Positions 17,243 to 26,162 are shown, numbered from the stretch's first letter. The stretch is DNA of 64,000 bases from Acidovorax benzenivorans (GCF_028680575.1 NZ_JAPCKI010000004.1:62001-126000); one strand, 5' to 3'. Translations and numbers: made by a program. The notes: generated by a model not told the origin, from the letters alone.

Positions 17243-17293
17243 CCCACACAAGCCAAGCTGCGCCCTGGGCGCAGCCCGGTCACTGTGACCCAC

Positions 17294-17324
17294 AGGCCCG
17301 CCAGCGGGCCTTTGTGCATTTTTA
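17294..17324 (+). terminator. Hairpin terminator after the MinD/FlhG-like gene
   Basis: AGGCCCGC-CA-GCGGGCCT (17294-17311) followed by TTGTGCATTTTT. The stem lies between the ATPase stop and the trhO start. It argues against an alternative trhO start at 17285, which would put the stem in coding sequence. Confidence 0.7.
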
Positions 17325-17329
17325 CTGCC

Positions 17330-18103
17330 GTGAACACTACCTACACCGTCCTCAACATCTCCTGCTACAAGTTTGTGCCGCTGCCCGATGCCGCCGCGCT
17401 GCGCGAGCTGCTGCATGAACGCGCGGTGGCCGCCCAGCTCAAGGGCACCATCCTGCTGGCGGAGGAAGGCATCAACTTCTTTCTGGCGGGCCCGGCAGAG
17501 GCTGTGCGGGGTTTTGTCGCGCAGCTGCGCACCGACGAACGCTTTGCCGACCTGGAGCCCAAGGAAAGCTGGTCGGCCACCGTGCCATTTCGCAAGATGC
17601 TGGTCAAGGTCAAGCGCGAGATCATCCGCATGGACCACCCCACCATCCGCCCCGCCACAGGCCGCGCACCAGCCGTGGACCCCGACACGCTGCGGCGCTG
17701 GCTGGACCAGGGCCATGACGATGAAGGGCGCAAGGTCGTCACACTGGACACCCGCAACGCATTCGAGGTGGACGCAGGCACGTTCGACAATGCCATCGAC
17801 TGGCGCATCGACAAGTTCACCGAGTTTCCGCCTGCACTGCGCGCGCACAAAAGCGAACTGCAGGACAAGACGGTGGTGAGCTTCTGCACAGGCGGCATCC
17901 GCTGCGAAAAGGCCGCCATCCTCATGCGCGAGGAAGGCCTTTCGCATGTCTACCAGCTGGAGGGCGGCATCCTGAAATACTTTGAGCTGACGGACGGCGC
18001 GCACTACCACGGAGGGTGTTTTGTGTTTGACGAGCGCCGAGTGCTGGACACCGGCCTCGCCACCGACACACCTGCAGCGACCAGCGAGATTGCTATTAAA
18101 TAG
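17330..18103 (+). CDS. trhO: tRNA uridine(34) hydroxylase, rhodanese-domain protein (YceA/UPF0176)
   Basis: About 257 residues. The N-terminal ferredoxin-like part has [14 protein letters not shown] and [13 protein letters not shown]; the middle has KVKREII; a rhodanese domain (about 120-235) carries the active-site loop [11 protein letters not shown] with Cys186 and a second Cys192; [12 protein letters not shown] follows. TrhO uses O2-dependent chemistry to make 5-hydroxyuridine at tRNA position 34. The GTG at 17330 is favoured because an upstream GTG would pass through the terminator stem. The stop codon and last residues (EIAIK) lie inside a copy of the intergenic repeat, so the natural C-terminus was probably altered by it. 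Confidence 0.88.
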   Translation: MNTTYTVLNISCYKFVPLPDAAALRELLHERAVAAQLKGTILLAEEGINFFLAGPAEAVRGFVAQLRTDERFADLEPKESWSATVPFRKMLVKVKREIIRMDHPTIRPATGRAPAVDPDTLRRWLDQGHDDEGRKVVTLDTRNAFEVDAGTFDNAIDWRIDKFTEFPPALRAHKSELQDKTVVSFCTGGIRCEKAAILMREEGLSHVYQLEGGILKYFELTDGAHYHGGCFVFDERRVLDTGLATDTPAATSEIAIK

Positions 18104-18150
18104 TGAGCTACCAGCGCTTTATTTAGTAGCGCTACAGCCCATTTTCATTC
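18088..18150. repeat. Intergenic repeat, copy 4, overlapping the end of trhO
   Basis: Begins ATTGCTATTAAATAGTGAGC, with AGCGCT and AGCGCT arms (...ACCAGCGCTTTATTTAGTAGCGCTAC) and ends CCCATTTTCATTCC. Its left 16 bases are the last trhO codons, and the TAG stop at 18101-18103 lies within it. It separates trhO from the convergent pirin gene. Confidence 0.75.
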
Positions 18151-18156
18151 CAACCA

Positions 18157-19041
18157 TCACGCTTTGAATCGGTGTTCCGGCAGGGGGATCCACTCCACCT
18201 CGCCCGACACTTGGCCCATTGCCTGGGCCTCCCAGTCGCTGGCGGCCTGCACGATGCGGTCCTTGCGGCTGGAGACAAAGTTCCACCACATGTGGCGCGG
18301 AGCCTCCAGCGGCTCGCCGCCGATCACCATCAAGCGCACGGCGCTCTGGCCAGCCGTCAGACGTACGGGCTGACCGGGGTCTGCCACGGCCAGAATGTGC
18401 TCAGGCACATCCCCACCATTGAACGACACCGACGCATCGACGGTGTACACCGCGATCTCGGGCACCAGCGCCGGGATCTCCAGCGTGGCGCCTGCGGGCA
18501 ACTGCACGTCAAGGTACAACGTGCGCGAATACGTGGCCACCGGCGAGGCCTGACCAAACGCCTCGCCGATCAGCACCCGCACGGTGGCGCCATCCACCTG
18601 CACCTCAGGGATGGCCGCAGCAGGCGTGTGCACAAAGGAGGGGTGGGCTTCTTCATGGGCCACAGGCAACGCAGCCCATAGCTGAATGCCATGGTTCACA
18701 TAGGCCTGATTCGCCAGGTTTTCCGGGCGGCGCTCGGAATGCACGATGCCCCGCCCCGCCGTCATCCAGTTGATGGCGCCAGGCTCAATCTGCTGCACGT
18801 AGCCCAGGCTGTCGCGGTGCATGATCGCGCCCGAGAACAGGTAGGTCACCGTCGCCAGGCCGATGTGCGGATGGGGACGCACGTCGTGGCCTGCCTCGGG
18901 CTGCACGGTAACCGGGCCGAAATGGTCAAAGAACAGAAAAGGCCCCACCGCCTGCCGCTGCACGGCGGGCAGCAGGCGCCGCACCGTGAAGCCCCCTCCC
19001 AGGTCCTTGGCGTGGCCTGAAAGGCGCAGCGGCGCGCTCAT
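18157..19041 (-). CDS. Pirin family protein (copy 1)
   Basis: The 294-residue bicupin has the N-terminal pirin motif FLFFDHFGP and metal ligands in RPHPHIGLATVTY (two His), with a third ligand and Glu in GRGIVHSER. The second cupin domain (about 170-290) is more degenerate. Bacterial pirins act as redox-sensing metal proteins or quercetin dioxygenases. It is the last gene of a same-strand run, second pirin, DoxX, flavodoxin and this gene, that is divergent from a LysR regulator. The gap upstream (19042-19167) holds a short CGATGGCAA tandem repeat at 19131-19148 and no gene. Confidence 0.85.
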   Translation of the reverse strand: MSAPLRLSGHAKDLGGGFTVRRLLPAVQRQAVGPFLFFDHFGPVTVQPEAGHDVRPHPHIGLATVTYLFSGAIMHRDSLGYVQQIEPGAINWMTAGRGIVHSERRPENLANQAYVNHGIQLWAALPVAHEEAHPSFVHTPAAAIPEVQVDGATVRVLIGEAFGQASPVATYSRTLYLDVQLPAGATLEIPALVPEIAVYTVDASVSFNGGDVPEHILAVADPGQPVRLTAGQSAVRLMVIGGEPLEAPRHMWWNFVSSRKDRIVQAASDWEAQAMGQVSGEVEWIPLPEHRFKA

Positions 19042-19167
19042 GACAGCACCCCCACGGCGTCAGTGGCGGGTGCAGGGCAACAACGGTGGTTCATAAGGCA
19101 ACTCCTGGACGGCTGGACGACTCGACGCAACGATGGCAACGATGGCAACGCCGCCAGCCTACCAGTT

Positions 19168-19722
19168 TCAGCGGGCCAATTTAGCGGCGACCTGGGCCAC
19201 GCGCTGGCCGAACTGCTTACCCGTTTCCAGGTCGCCAGGAAACATCTCGGCGGCCGAGGCGTCGGATGGCGACTGCGCCATGGCACCGCTGAAGGACCCA
19301 ATCCAGTTCACATCATTGCGCGTGGCCGCCTTGGAGTTGGCAGGCATCATGCCGGTGCCCACCCAGATTCCGCCGTGCTGCATGGCCAGGTGGAACAGGT
19401 AGTCCAGTGTGATCTGCTTGTCGCCGTTGGTGCTAGCACTGTTGGTGAAGCCTGCGAACAGCTTGTCCTTCCAGGCCTGGCTGAACCAGGGCTTGGACGA
19501 AGCGTCGGCAAATTTCTTGAACTGCCAGCTAGGGCCAGCCATGTAGGTGGGCGAGCCAAAGATGATGGTGCTGGCAGCGGCCAGGGTTTCCCAACCGCCT
19601 TCGGGCAAGTTGCCCTCGGCATCGATGGCGACCAACTGGGCGCCTGCGCCCTCAGCCACGGCCTGCGCCAGGCGTTGCGTGTGACCATAACCCGAGTGGT
19701 AAACAACTGCGATGTGTGCCAT
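19168..19722 (-). CDS. Flavodoxin-fold NADPH-dependent FMN reductase / quinone reductase-like
   Basis: The 184-residue protein begins MAHIAVVYHSGYGHTQRLAQAVAEGA, the FMN-phosphate loop of the WrbA/flavodoxin class, and contains FGSPTYMAGPSWQFKKFADAS and GGIWVGTG. It should bind FMN and reduce quinones or similar electrophiles with two electrons, preventing redox cycling. The minus-strand AGGAG is seven bases before the ATG at 19722. It sits between a pirin and a DoxX gene, consistent with a stress operon. The leader contains a 12-bp tandem repeat. Confidence 0.85.
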   Translation of the reverse strand: MAHIAVVYHSGYGHTQRLAQAVAEGAGAQLVAIDAEGNLPEGGWETLAAASTIIFGSPTYMAGPSWQFKKFADASSKPWFSQAWKDKLFAGFTNSASTNGDKQITLDYLFHLAMQHGGIWVGTGMMPANSKAATRNDVNWIGSFSGAMAQSPSDASAAEMFPGDLETGKQFGQRVAQVAAKLAR

Positions 19723-19772
19723 GAAATAACTCCTGTTGAAACGATGAAGGAACGAGACCGGGGGAAAGAACT

Positions 19773-19806
19773 ACAAACAGAACGACAAACAGAACGACAA
19801 ACAACG
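19773..19806. repeat. 12-bp tandem repeat (ACAAACAGAACG), about 2.8 copies
   Basis: Two exact 12-mers (19773-19784, 19785-19796) and a third copy with two bases missing (19797-19806). It lies 50-85 bases upstream of the flavodoxin start, in its leader or promoter region, so copy-number change could alter expression or promoter spacing. Confidence 0.8.
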
Positions 19807-19869
19807 ACGAGATTGAATGCCAGAACCCGCACCCCTGTGGGTTGCAGGCCCTTTTTTACACAGACCGGA

Positions 19870-20283
19870 TCAACGGCCCGAACGGCGTGCGTCCAGGCTC
19901 CAGGCGCCGGCACCAAACGCTGCCAGGGCCAGCAAGCCGCCCGTCACGCCCACGTTCTTGAAGAACATCAGCTGCTGCATCATTTGCTTGTCGGCGGGCA
20001 GGTTCCAGTAGGCGTGAAAGAAGAAGCTGGCCACCAGCGTGAAGAAGGCCAACGCGAACGCCGCAAACCGGGTACCCACGCCAAAGATGAGCGCCAGGCT
20101 GCCCAGCACTTCCACAGCCGCCGCAATGGCCGCCGCCACCGTGGGCATGGGCAGGCCCACCGAAGTGATGTAGCCCACCGTGCCGGCAAAGCCGGTGAGC
20201 TTGCTGATGCCCGCAGGCAGGAACAGGGCGGCCAGCAGCAGGCGCGATGCCAGGGCCAGGGGGTTTTGCAGGGATGTGAACAT
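19870..20283 (-). CDS. DoxX family membrane protein
   Basis: The 137-residue protein has four hydrophobic helices. The first segment, RLLLAALFLPAGISKLTGFAGTVGYI, and the second, PTVAAAIAAAVEVLGSLALIFGVGTRFAA, are typical of DoxX/DoxD proteins, as is FKNVGVTGGLLAL near the end. Relatives couple with thiosulfate:quinone oxidoreductase or work in oxidative-stress complexes; no catalytic site is visible. The ATG at 20283 has AGGAG nine bases upstream. Its neighbours are flavodoxin downstream and a pirin 51 bases upstream. Confidence 0.85.
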   Translation of the reverse strand: MFTSLQNPLALASRLLLAALFLPAGISKLTGFAGTVGYITSVGLPMPTVAAAIAAAVEVLGSLALIFGVGTRFAAFALAFFTLVASFFFHAYWNLPADKQMMQQLMFFKNVGVTGGLLALAAFGAGAWSLDARRSGR

Positions 20284-20334
20284 GGTGAAGAACTCCTGAG
20301 TGAAAGTGGTTGAAAAATAAGCGATCAAAAACGA

Positions 20335-21036
20335 TCAGGCGGCCAGGTCAAACACCAGCACCTCGGCGTCGTGGCCATGGGTCAACGACAAGGTGGTTTC
20401 CTTTTCCATCAGCAGCGCGTCGCCGCCCGACAGAGCCCGGTCGTTGGCGCTGAGTGCGCCGCGCACCAGGTGCACATAGGTCTTGCGGGCCGGGTTCAGC
20501 GCCAGCGTGACGGTTTCATCACCATCCAGCAGCCCGGCATACAAGGCCGCATCGGCGTGGATCTTCACCGAGCCCTGGGCGCCATCGGGTGAGGCCACCA
20601 GGCGCAGGGCACCACGCTTTTCAGCTTCGGCGAAGGTCTTTTGCTCGTAGCTGGGAGGGATGCCGCGCACGTTCGGCTCAATCCAGATCTGCAAGAAATG
20701 CGTGGTCTGGCCCGCAGCGTGGTTGAACTCGCTGTGCTGCACACCAGTGCCTGCGCTCATGCGCTGCACGTCGCCCGGCGGGATGCCCTTGACGTTGCCC
20801 ATGCTGTCCTTGTGGGCCAGTTCGCCCGACAGCACGTAACTGATGATTTCCATGTCGCGGTGGCCATGCGTGCCAAACCCGGTGCCCGGAGCAATGCGGT
20901 CTTCGTTGATGACCCGCAGGTTGCCAAAACCCATGTGGGCAGGGTCGTAGTACCCGGCAAACGAGAAGCTGTGGAAGGAATTGAGCCAGCCATGGTCGGC
21001 GTGGCCCCGGTCTTGCGATTTACGAACAGTCAGCAT
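20335..21036 (-). CDS. Pirin family protein (copy 2, YhhW/YhaK-like)
   Basis: The 233-residue bicupin starts MLTVRKSQDRGHADHGWLNS, with the pirin motif HSFSFAGYYDP and metal ligands in GTGFGTHGHRDMEIISYVLSGEL (two His) and GTGVQHSEFN (His and Glu). Unlike copy 1 it is the short YhhW/YhaK form with quercetin dioxygenase activity in relatives. The ATG at 21036 has AAAGGAG seven bases upstream, a strong site. It is the first gene of the putative operon and divergent from a LysR regulator, with 104 bases between. Confidence 0.87.
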   Translation of the reverse strand: MLTVRKSQDRGHADHGWLNSFHSFSFAGYYDPAHMGFGNLRVINEDRIAPGTGFGTHGHRDMEIISYVLSGELAHKDSMGNVKGIPPGDVQRMSAGTGVQHSEFNHAAGQTTHFLQIWIEPNVRGIPPSYEQKTFAEAEKRGALRLVASPDGAQGSVKIHADAALYAGLLDGDETVTLALNPARKTYVHLVRGALSANDRALSGGDALLMEKETTLSLTHGHDAEVLVFDLAA

Positions 21037-21108
21037 GTGAGTGCTCCTTTCAAGACTCGACTGTAGGACTGCAGCCATCCCCACGGGCACAGGTGAATTG
21101 ATGGCACT

Positions 21109-21125
21109 ATTCAAATAATCTGAAT
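21109..21125. promoter_or_regulatory. Candidate LysR operator between pirin 2 and lysR
   Basis: ATTCA-N7-TGAAT, an interrupted palindrome that includes the LysR-type T-N11-A core, in an AT-rich patch 15 bases before the LysR start. Divergent LysR genes usually bind such a site to control both directions. Confidence 0.45.
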
Positions 21126-21140
21126 TAACATGGCGCCACC

Positions 21141-22079
21141 ATGCAAAACGCCCGCGATGTCCTCACCCCCGATGCGTTGACCATGCTGCAGGTGATTGCC
21201 GAGGCTGGCAGCTTTGCAGCCGCCGCGCGGCAACTGGGCCTGGTACCCAGCGCCCTCACCTACCGCGTGCGCCAGATTGAAGACGCACTGGATGTGCTGC
21301 TGTTTGACCGCAGCGCGCGCCAGGCCCGCCCCACCGAGGCCGGGGTCGAGCTGCTGCGCGAAGGCGCGCGCCTGCTGCAGGACATTGACGCCGTGGCCCA
21401 CCGAGTGCGCCGTGTGGCCACGGGCTGGGAGCCGCAGCTCACACTGTCCATCGACGGCATCATTTCGCCCCACACCCTGCTGGAGCTGGTGGACGCGTTC
21501 TACGCCATGAAGCCTCCCACGCGCCTGAAGCTGCGCGACGGCATCATGACCGGCACGCTGGAGGCACTGACCTCTGGCCGGGCAGACCTGGCCATTGGCG
21601 TGTCAGTGGCGGGCAACAACGTGGCGGGCGTGCAGCAAGGCACGCTGGGTGATGTGCTCTTCATCTACGTGGTGGCGCCCCACCACCCGCTGGCCACGGC
21701 GCCCGAACCCATCTCCGACGCCACGCTGCTCGAACACCGTGCCGTGGCCGTGGCCGATTCGGCCACCCGCGGCGGCGCCACCATGGGCCTGCTCGGCGGG
21801 CAGGACGTGCTGACAGTGGACACCATGCAGGCCAAGGTGCGCGTGCAGTTGCGCGGCCTGGGCGGCGGTTTTCTGCCCGAACCCATGGTGCGCCCCTACC
21901 TGGAGGCCGGGCGATTGGTGACGCGCCGCGTGGCCCGGCCCGAACGCAACGTGCGCGTGCACTACGCCTGGGGTGGCCCTGGCTTCACCGCACCGGGCCG
22001 CGCGCTGCAGTGGTGGCTGAACCAACTGCAAAGTCCCGCCACGCGCCGTGCTCTGCTGGAAAACCACCATCATTTGTGA
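21141..22079 (+). CDS. LysR-family transcriptional regulator
   Basis: The 312-residue protein has an N-terminal winged helix-turn-helix (about 8-66: LTMLQVIAEAGSFAAAARQLGLVPSALTYRVRQIEDALDVLLFDRS), a linker helix, and a periplasmic-binding-like effector domain from about 95. It is divergent from the pirin-DoxX-flavodoxin-pirin run and probably controls it in response to a redox-active small molecule. This layout (LysR facing pirin and DoxX genes) is common in proteobacteria. The start at 21141 is the first ATG. Confidence 0.9.
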   Translation: MQNARDVLTPDALTMLQVIAEAGSFAAAARQLGLVPSALTYRVRQIEDALDVLLFDRSARQARPTEAGVELLREGARLLQDIDAVAHRVRRVATGWEPQLTLSIDGIISPHTLLELVDAFYAMKPPTRLKLRDGIMTGTLEALTSGRADLAIGVSVAGNNVAGVQQGTLGDVLFIYVVAPHHPLATAPEPISDATLLEHRAVAVADSATRGGATMGLLGGQDVLTVDTMQAKVRVQLRGLGGGFLPEPMVRPYLEAGRLVTRRVARPERNVRVHYAWGGPGFTAPGRALQWWLNQLQSPATRRALLENHHHL

Positions 22080-22080
22080 C

Positions 22081-22090
22081 CTTGATCAAG
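22081..22090. promoter_or_regulatory. Perfect 10-bp palindrome CTTGATCAAG upstream of the FAD oxidoreductase
   Basis: CTTGATCAAG lies directly after the LysR stop and 88 bases before the next start. It resembles half of an FNR/CRP site but lacks the central four bases, so its role is uncertain. Confidence 0.25.
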
Positions 22091-22178
22091 TACGCACAGG
22101 CCAGCACCGCGTGTAGAGTGGTTCCTGTTGGTTTTGCATCGCATATCTCTTTTGCCGACCGTCACCGAAAGGCCTCCC

Positions 22179-23312
22179 ATGAGCAAACCTGATCCTCTCC
22201 CCGCCAAACGGCTCCGACGCTCCAGCGCCCCCGAACCTGCAGCCCCCGCAGTCCCCACCACCTCCTCCGGCAAACCCCAGCGCCACTTCGCCATCATTGG
22301 CGCAGGCATGGCCGGCATTGCCTGCGCCCGCACCCTGGTGCAGGCCGGCCACCGCGTGACAGTGTTCGAGAAATCGAACCAAGCCGGCGGCCGCACCGCC
22401 ACTCTCGACAGCCCCTTTGGCAACTTTGACGCTGGCGCTCAATACTTCACGGTTCGCGATCCGCGTTTTGCCCGCGCCATCGACACCGTGCCCGGTATCT
22501 GCAAGCGCTGGAGCGCCAATTCGGTCCAGGTGCTGGACGCCGCAGGCCGTGTCGCCGCTGTGGGCCTGCCCCACCGCGAGGCCCACTGGGTGGCCAGCCC
22601 AGGCATGCAATCGCTGGTGACCACCTGGGCCGAACCCCTCATCCAGGCGAGCCAGCTGATCACCCACACCCGTGTCACGCGCATCGAGTCCGACGCCGTC
22701 AACACCCCAGGCTGGCAGCTGCGCACCGAAGGCGCTGGCGGCGAGCAGCATGTGTATGCGGGCTTTGATGCGGTGCTGTTGGCCCAACCCTCGGTGCCTG
22801 CGCAGGCCTTGATTTCAGGGTCCGGGCTCGACACCCCGCTGGCCGACGCCATGTCCAAGGTGGCCATCGCCCCTTGCTGGACCCTGATGCTCGCCTTCCC
22901 CCAGGCCGTGCGCCCCGGGCTGACCACACTCGGCCCGCAATGGAACGCCGCGCGCAGCACCCACCACCGCATTGCCTGGCTGGCACGCGAGTCGTCCAAG
23001 CCGGGCCGCAACGTGGTGGAGCGCTGGACGGTGCAGGCCAGCCCCGCCTGGTCGGCAGAACACCTCGAAGACGACGAAGCCCGTGTGCAGGCCAAGCTAC
23101 TCAAGGCGTTTGCCGAGGTCACCGGCATCCGGGCCGAACCCGCGCATGTTGACACCCGCCGCTGGCGCTATGCGCAGACCACCCACCCGCTGGGCAAGAG
23201 CCACCTGTGGGACGCCAAAGCCGGGCTGGGCGCCTGCGGAGACTGGTGCCTGGGGCACCGGCTGGAAGACGCCTTTGTGTCGGGCCTGGAACTGGCACTT
23301 GCCGTGGCATGA
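22179..23312 (+). CDS. NAD(P)/FAD-dependent oxidoreductase, renalase-like
   Basis: The 377-residue flavoprotein has a Pro/Ala-rich N-terminal extension (1-34), then a Rossmann FAD motif [39 protein letters not shown] and the renalase-type [15 protein letters not shown]. The C-terminal [22 protein letters not shown] segment closes the FAD site. Renalase-type enzymes oxidise isomeric dihydro-NAD(P); substrate assignment here is tentative. The ATG at 22179 has GAAAGG six bases upstream. Its stop overlaps the start of gluQ (ATGA), so the two are translationally coupled. Confidence 0.82.
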   Translation: MSKPDPLPAKRLRRSSAPEPAAPAVPTTSSGKPQRHFAIIGAGMAGIACARTLVQAGHRVTVFEKSNQAGGRTATLDSPFGNFDAGAQYFTVRDPRFARAIDTVPGICKRWSANSVQVLDAAGRVAAVGLPHREAHWVASPGMQSLVTTWAEPLIQASQLITHTRVTRIESDAVNTPGWQLRTEGAGGEQHVYAGFDAVLLAQPSVPAQALISGSGLDTPLADAMSKVAIAPCWTLMLAFPQAVRPGLTTLGPQWNAARSTHHRIAWLARESSKPGRNVVERWTVQASPAWSAEHLEDDEARVQAKLLKAFAEVTGIRAEPAHVDTRRWRYAQTTHPLGKSHLWDAKAGLGACGDWCLGHRLEDAFVSGLELALAVA

Positions 23313-24298
23313 CGGGGGGCGTGGGCGCCACGCCGCGCTATGAGGGGCGCTATGTGGGGCGGTTTGCCCCCTCTCCCACGGGCCCGCTGCACGCGGGCTC
23401 TCTGGTCGCCGCGCTGGCCAGCTGGCTGGACGCACGCGCGCACAACGGCCGGTGGCTGGTGCGCATTGAAGACGTGGACCAGCCCCGCTGCGTGCCGGGG
23501 GCTGACGCCTTCATCCTGCAACAACTGGCCGCCTGTGGCCTGCACCCGGATGCACAGCCCCAATGGCAGTCAGCGCGCAGCGGGCTGTACCAACATGCGC
23601 TGGACCAGTTGATGGCGCAAGGCGACGCCTACCCCTGCGCCTGCTCGCGCAAGGATATCGAAGACGCCCATGCCGCACAGGGCCATGCGCGCGAGCGCCA
23701 CGCGGCGCTGCCCTACCCCGGCACCTGCCGCCAGGGGCTGCAAGGCCGCACGGGCCGCTCCTGGCGCTTCAACGTGACCGATTTCAAGCCGAAACAGCCG
23801 TCTGCGCCGGTGAATCATGCCCTTAATGCTACATATTCAGTAGCAGACGGCGTACTGCATTGGCGCGACCGCCGCCTGGGCCACCAGCAGCAACAGGTCG
23901 CCACGGCAGTTGGCGACTTTGTGCTGCGCCGCGCCGACGGGCTCTGGGCTTACCAACTGGCCGTGGTGGTGGATGACGCCGACCAGGGCATTACCGATGT
24001 GGTTCGAGGCGAGGACCTGGCAGACAACACGCCACGCCAGATCCTGCTGCAGCAGGCCCTGGGGCTGCCCATGCCGCGCTACCTGCACACCCCCTTGGTA
24101 TGTGGCGACAACGGCGAAAAGCTCTCCAAACAAAACGGCGCGCAACCGCTGGACCTGCGCGACCCCTTGCAGGCGCTGTCACAAGCCGCGCTGGCACTGG
24201 GCTTGCCTGCTGTGGCGCATCTACACCACATTTGCATCGCAGACGCCCTGGCACAGTGGGTGGCCGCGTGGCGACGAAACTACAATGGCCCACCGTGA
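23309..24298 (+). CDS. gluQ: Glutamyl-Q tRNA(Asp) synthetase
   Basis: The 329-residue GluRS paralogue lacks the anticodon-binding domain. It has [16 protein letters not shown] (HIGH-like, about 18-32), [11 protein letters not shown], a zinc site C110-A-C112...Y136-x3-C140, [22 protein letters not shown] and KLSKQNG. It attaches glutamate to the queuosine base of tRNA-Asp. Compared with usual members (about 290-300), it has an extra segment at about 157-181 ([21 protein letters not shown]). Its DNA at 23824-23847 resembles the left half of the intergenic repeat, so a repeat copy seems to have become coding. The ATG overlaps the upstream stop; its own stop overlaps the trmB GTG. Confidence 0.9.
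   Translation: MTGGVGATPRYEGRYVGRFAPSPTGPLHAGSLVAALASWLDARAHNGRWLVRIEDVDQPRCVPGADAFILQQLAACGLHPDAQPQWQSARSGLYQHALDQLMAQGDAYPCACSRKDIEDAHAAQGHARERHAALPYPGTCRQGLQGRTGRSWRFNVTDFKPKQPSAPVNHALNATYSVADGVLHWRDRRLGHQQQQVATAVGDFVLRRADGLWAYQLAVVVDDADQGITDVVRGEDLADNTPRQILLQQALGLPMPRYLHTPLVCGDNGEKLSKQNGAQPLDLRDPLQALSQAALALGLPAVAHLHHICIADALAQWVAAWRRNYNGPP
23824..23847. repeat. Intergenic-repeat-like sequence inside gluQ (in frame)
   Basis: AATGCTACATATTCAGTAGC matches the left end of copy 6 (AATGCTACTATTTTGATAGC) at 15 of 20 bases. It encodes NATYSVA within an extra segment of gluQ, in an AT-rich patch inside otherwise GC-rich coding DNA. Confidence 0.5.
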
Positions 24299-25068
24299 CC
24301 GAATTGACCATAGCCTCCGCTCCCGCCAGTGCTGCGCCTGCCGCAGCTGCCGCCCCCGCAGCGCCCGCCATACGGGGCTCTGCCCCCGCCGGTGTGACCC
24401 ACCCCAAAACCATCAAGAGCTTTGTGCGCCGCGCCGGCCGCACCACCACCGGCCAGGCCAAGGCCTTTGAAGACTTTGGCCCGCGTTTTGTCCTGCCCTA
24501 CACCCCCGCCCCGCTGGACGCCCCCGCCGCCTTTGGCCGCAGCGCGCCACTGGTGCTGGAAATCGGCTTTGGCATGGGCGAGGCCACGGCCCACATCGCC
24601 CGCGTGCGGCCGCAGGACAACTTCCTGTGCTGCGAAGTGCACGAACCCGGCGTGGGAGCGCTGCTCAAGCGCATCGGCGAACAGGCGCTGACCAACATCC
24701 GCATCCTGCAACACGACGCCGTTGAGGTCATCGACCACATGCTGCCCGAGGGCAGCCTGGACGGCGTGCACATCTTCTTCCCGGACCCCTGGCACAAGAC
24801 GAAGCACAACAAGCGCCGTCTGATCCAGCCCCCGCTGGTGGCCAAGCTGGCCGCCCGTCTCAAGCCCGGGGGCTACCTGCATTGCGCTACTGACTGGCAG
24901 CCCTACGCCGAGCAAATGCTGCAGGTGCTCGGCGCCGAGCCTTTGCTGCAAAACACTACCACCGGCTTTGCACCCCAGCCCGACTACCGCCCCCTGACCA
25001 AGTTCGAAAACCGCGGCCTGCGGCTGGGTCATGGCGTGTGGGACGTGGTGTTCGTGCGCCGCAACTGA
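24295..25068 (+). CDS. trmB: tRNA (guanine-46-N7)-methyltransferase
   Basis: The 257-residue enzyme has the SAM-binding [15 protein letters not shown], then [39 protein letters not shown] (TrmB signature) and [14 protein letters not shown]. About 40 N-terminal residues are low-complexity Ala/Pro, presumably disordered. The GTG at 24295 overlaps the gluQ stop (GTGA), implying coupled translation; there is no ATG before the conserved region in this frame. It forms m7G46 in the variable loop of tRNAs. With gluQ it makes a tRNA-modification pair. Confidence 0.92.
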   Translation: MTELTIASAPASAAPAAAAAPAAPAIRGSAPAGVTHPKTIKSFVRRAGRTTTGQAKAFEDFGPRFVLPYTPAPLDAPAAFGRSAPLVLEIGFGMGEATAHIARVRPQDNFLCCEVHEPGVGALLKRIGEQALTNIRILQHDAVEVIDHMLPEGSLDGVHIFFPDPWHKTKHNKRRLIQPPLVAKLAARLKPGGYLHCATDWQPYAEQMLQVLGAEPLLQNTTTGFAPQPDYRPLTKFENRGLRLGHGVWDVVFVRRN

Positions 25069-25106
25069 CCAACGACATGCCCCGACCGGCCCGACAGACA
25101 GCCCCC

Positions 25107-26162
25107 ATGAAACCCATCCTCCAAAACCTGGTGGAAATGACCGGCCACCGCGACCACCTGCGGCTAGAGGTATCGGTGCTGTCCACGCTGCAAAAGCTCA
25201 GCGGCATCATCGAGGTACGGGCCCTGGAGCTGTTTACGGACGGCGGCGTGCCCCATGTGCGTCCCCGCACCTGGGTGGACAACGGCCAGCTGGTATCCAC
25301 CGACTCAGAAGCCGCCGCAGACCCCCGCCGCGAGCCCCTGGACCAGTACCCTGCCCTGCGGGACTGCGTGGACAGCCATGGTGAAAGCGCCCTGGCCTCG
25401 CCCCGCCAGGGGCGTCATGTACTGTGGCTGCCGGTATGGATGCATGACAAGGTCAGCACCTGCCTTGAGATCACGCAGTCGCGTCCATTCTCGGCCCACA
25501 AGCTTGACGTGTTCATGGGCGTGTTCCAGGTGTATCAGAACTACCAGAGCTTGCTTGACTACAGCGAGCGGGATGCACTCACCGGCCTGTTCAACCGCAA
25601 GACGTTTGACGAGCAGTTCTCCCGCTACACCATGAGCGGGCTGGCCAGCCGATCGAGCGCGGTTACCGAATCCTTTGCTGCCGAAGAGACCGCCACCATC
25701 AACGACAACGAGCCCGTGCAGCAATGGCTGGCGGTGGTGGACATCGACCACTTCAAGCAGGTCAACGACCGTTTCGGCCACCTGTATGGCGACGAGGTGC
25801 TGATCCTGATCGCCAACATCCTGCGCAGCTCATTCCGCAGCCACGACCGCATCTTCCGCTTCGGCGGCGAAGAGTTTGTGGTGCTGCTGCGCTCCACCAC
25901 GCTGAGCACCGCCCACAAGGTGTTCAACCGCTTCCGGCTGGCCGTGCAGGAGTACGACTTCCCGCAAGTGGGTCAGGTCACGGTGAGCCTGGGTTTTGTG
26001 AGCACCACGCGGGGCTCGCCCGTAGAAATCCTTGGCCAGGCCGACCAGGCGCTGTACTACGCGAAGGAACATGGCCGCAACCAGGTCTGCTTCTATGACG
26101 ACCTGGTGGCCAGCGGCCAGCTGGCGACCAAGGTCGCCAACGACGACGTCGAGCTGTTCTGA
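25107..26162 (+). CDS. Soluble GGDEF diguanylate cyclase with N-terminal sensory region
   Basis: The 351-residue protein has an N-terminal region (about 1-150, GAF-like: LRLEVSVLSTLQKLSGIIEVRALELF...CLEITQSRPFSAHKLDVFMGVF) and a GGDEF domain: DALTGLFNRKTFDEQF, VVDIDHFKQVNDRFGHLYGDEVL and RFGGEEFVVLL. An RxxD inhibitory site stands five residues before the loop (RSHD-RIFRF-GGEEF). A Ser/Thr/Glu-rich insert (about 186-208, SRSSAVTESFAAEETATIND) interrupts the start of the domain. The ATG at 25107 is chosen; 25077 is possible. It is convergent with an HD-GYP phosphodiesterase gene, 54 bases away, so synthesis and breakdown of c-di-GMP are adjacent. Confidence 0.88.
   Translation: MKPILQNLVEMTGHRDHLRLEVSVLSTLQKLSGIIEVRALELFTDGGVPHVRPRTWVDNGQLVSTDSEAAADPRREPLDQYPALRDCVDSHGESALASPRQGRHVLWLPVWMHDKVSTCLEITQSRPFSAHKLDVFMGVFQVYQNYQSLLDYSERDALTGLFNRKTFDEQFSRYTMSGLASRSSAVTESFAAEETATINDNEPVQQWLAVVDIDHFKQVNDRFGHLYGDEVLILIANILRSSFRSHDRIFRFGGEEFVVLLRSTTLSTAHKVFNRFRLAVQEYDFPQVGQVTVSLGFVSTTRGSPVEILGQADQALYYAKEHGRNQVCFYDDLVASGQLATKVANDDVELF

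Noticed and set aside
22081-22090. FNR box upstream of the FAD oxidoreductase
   Set aside because: CTTGATCAAG lacks the four-base centre of TTGAT-N4-ATCAA, so it is recorded only as a weak palindrome.
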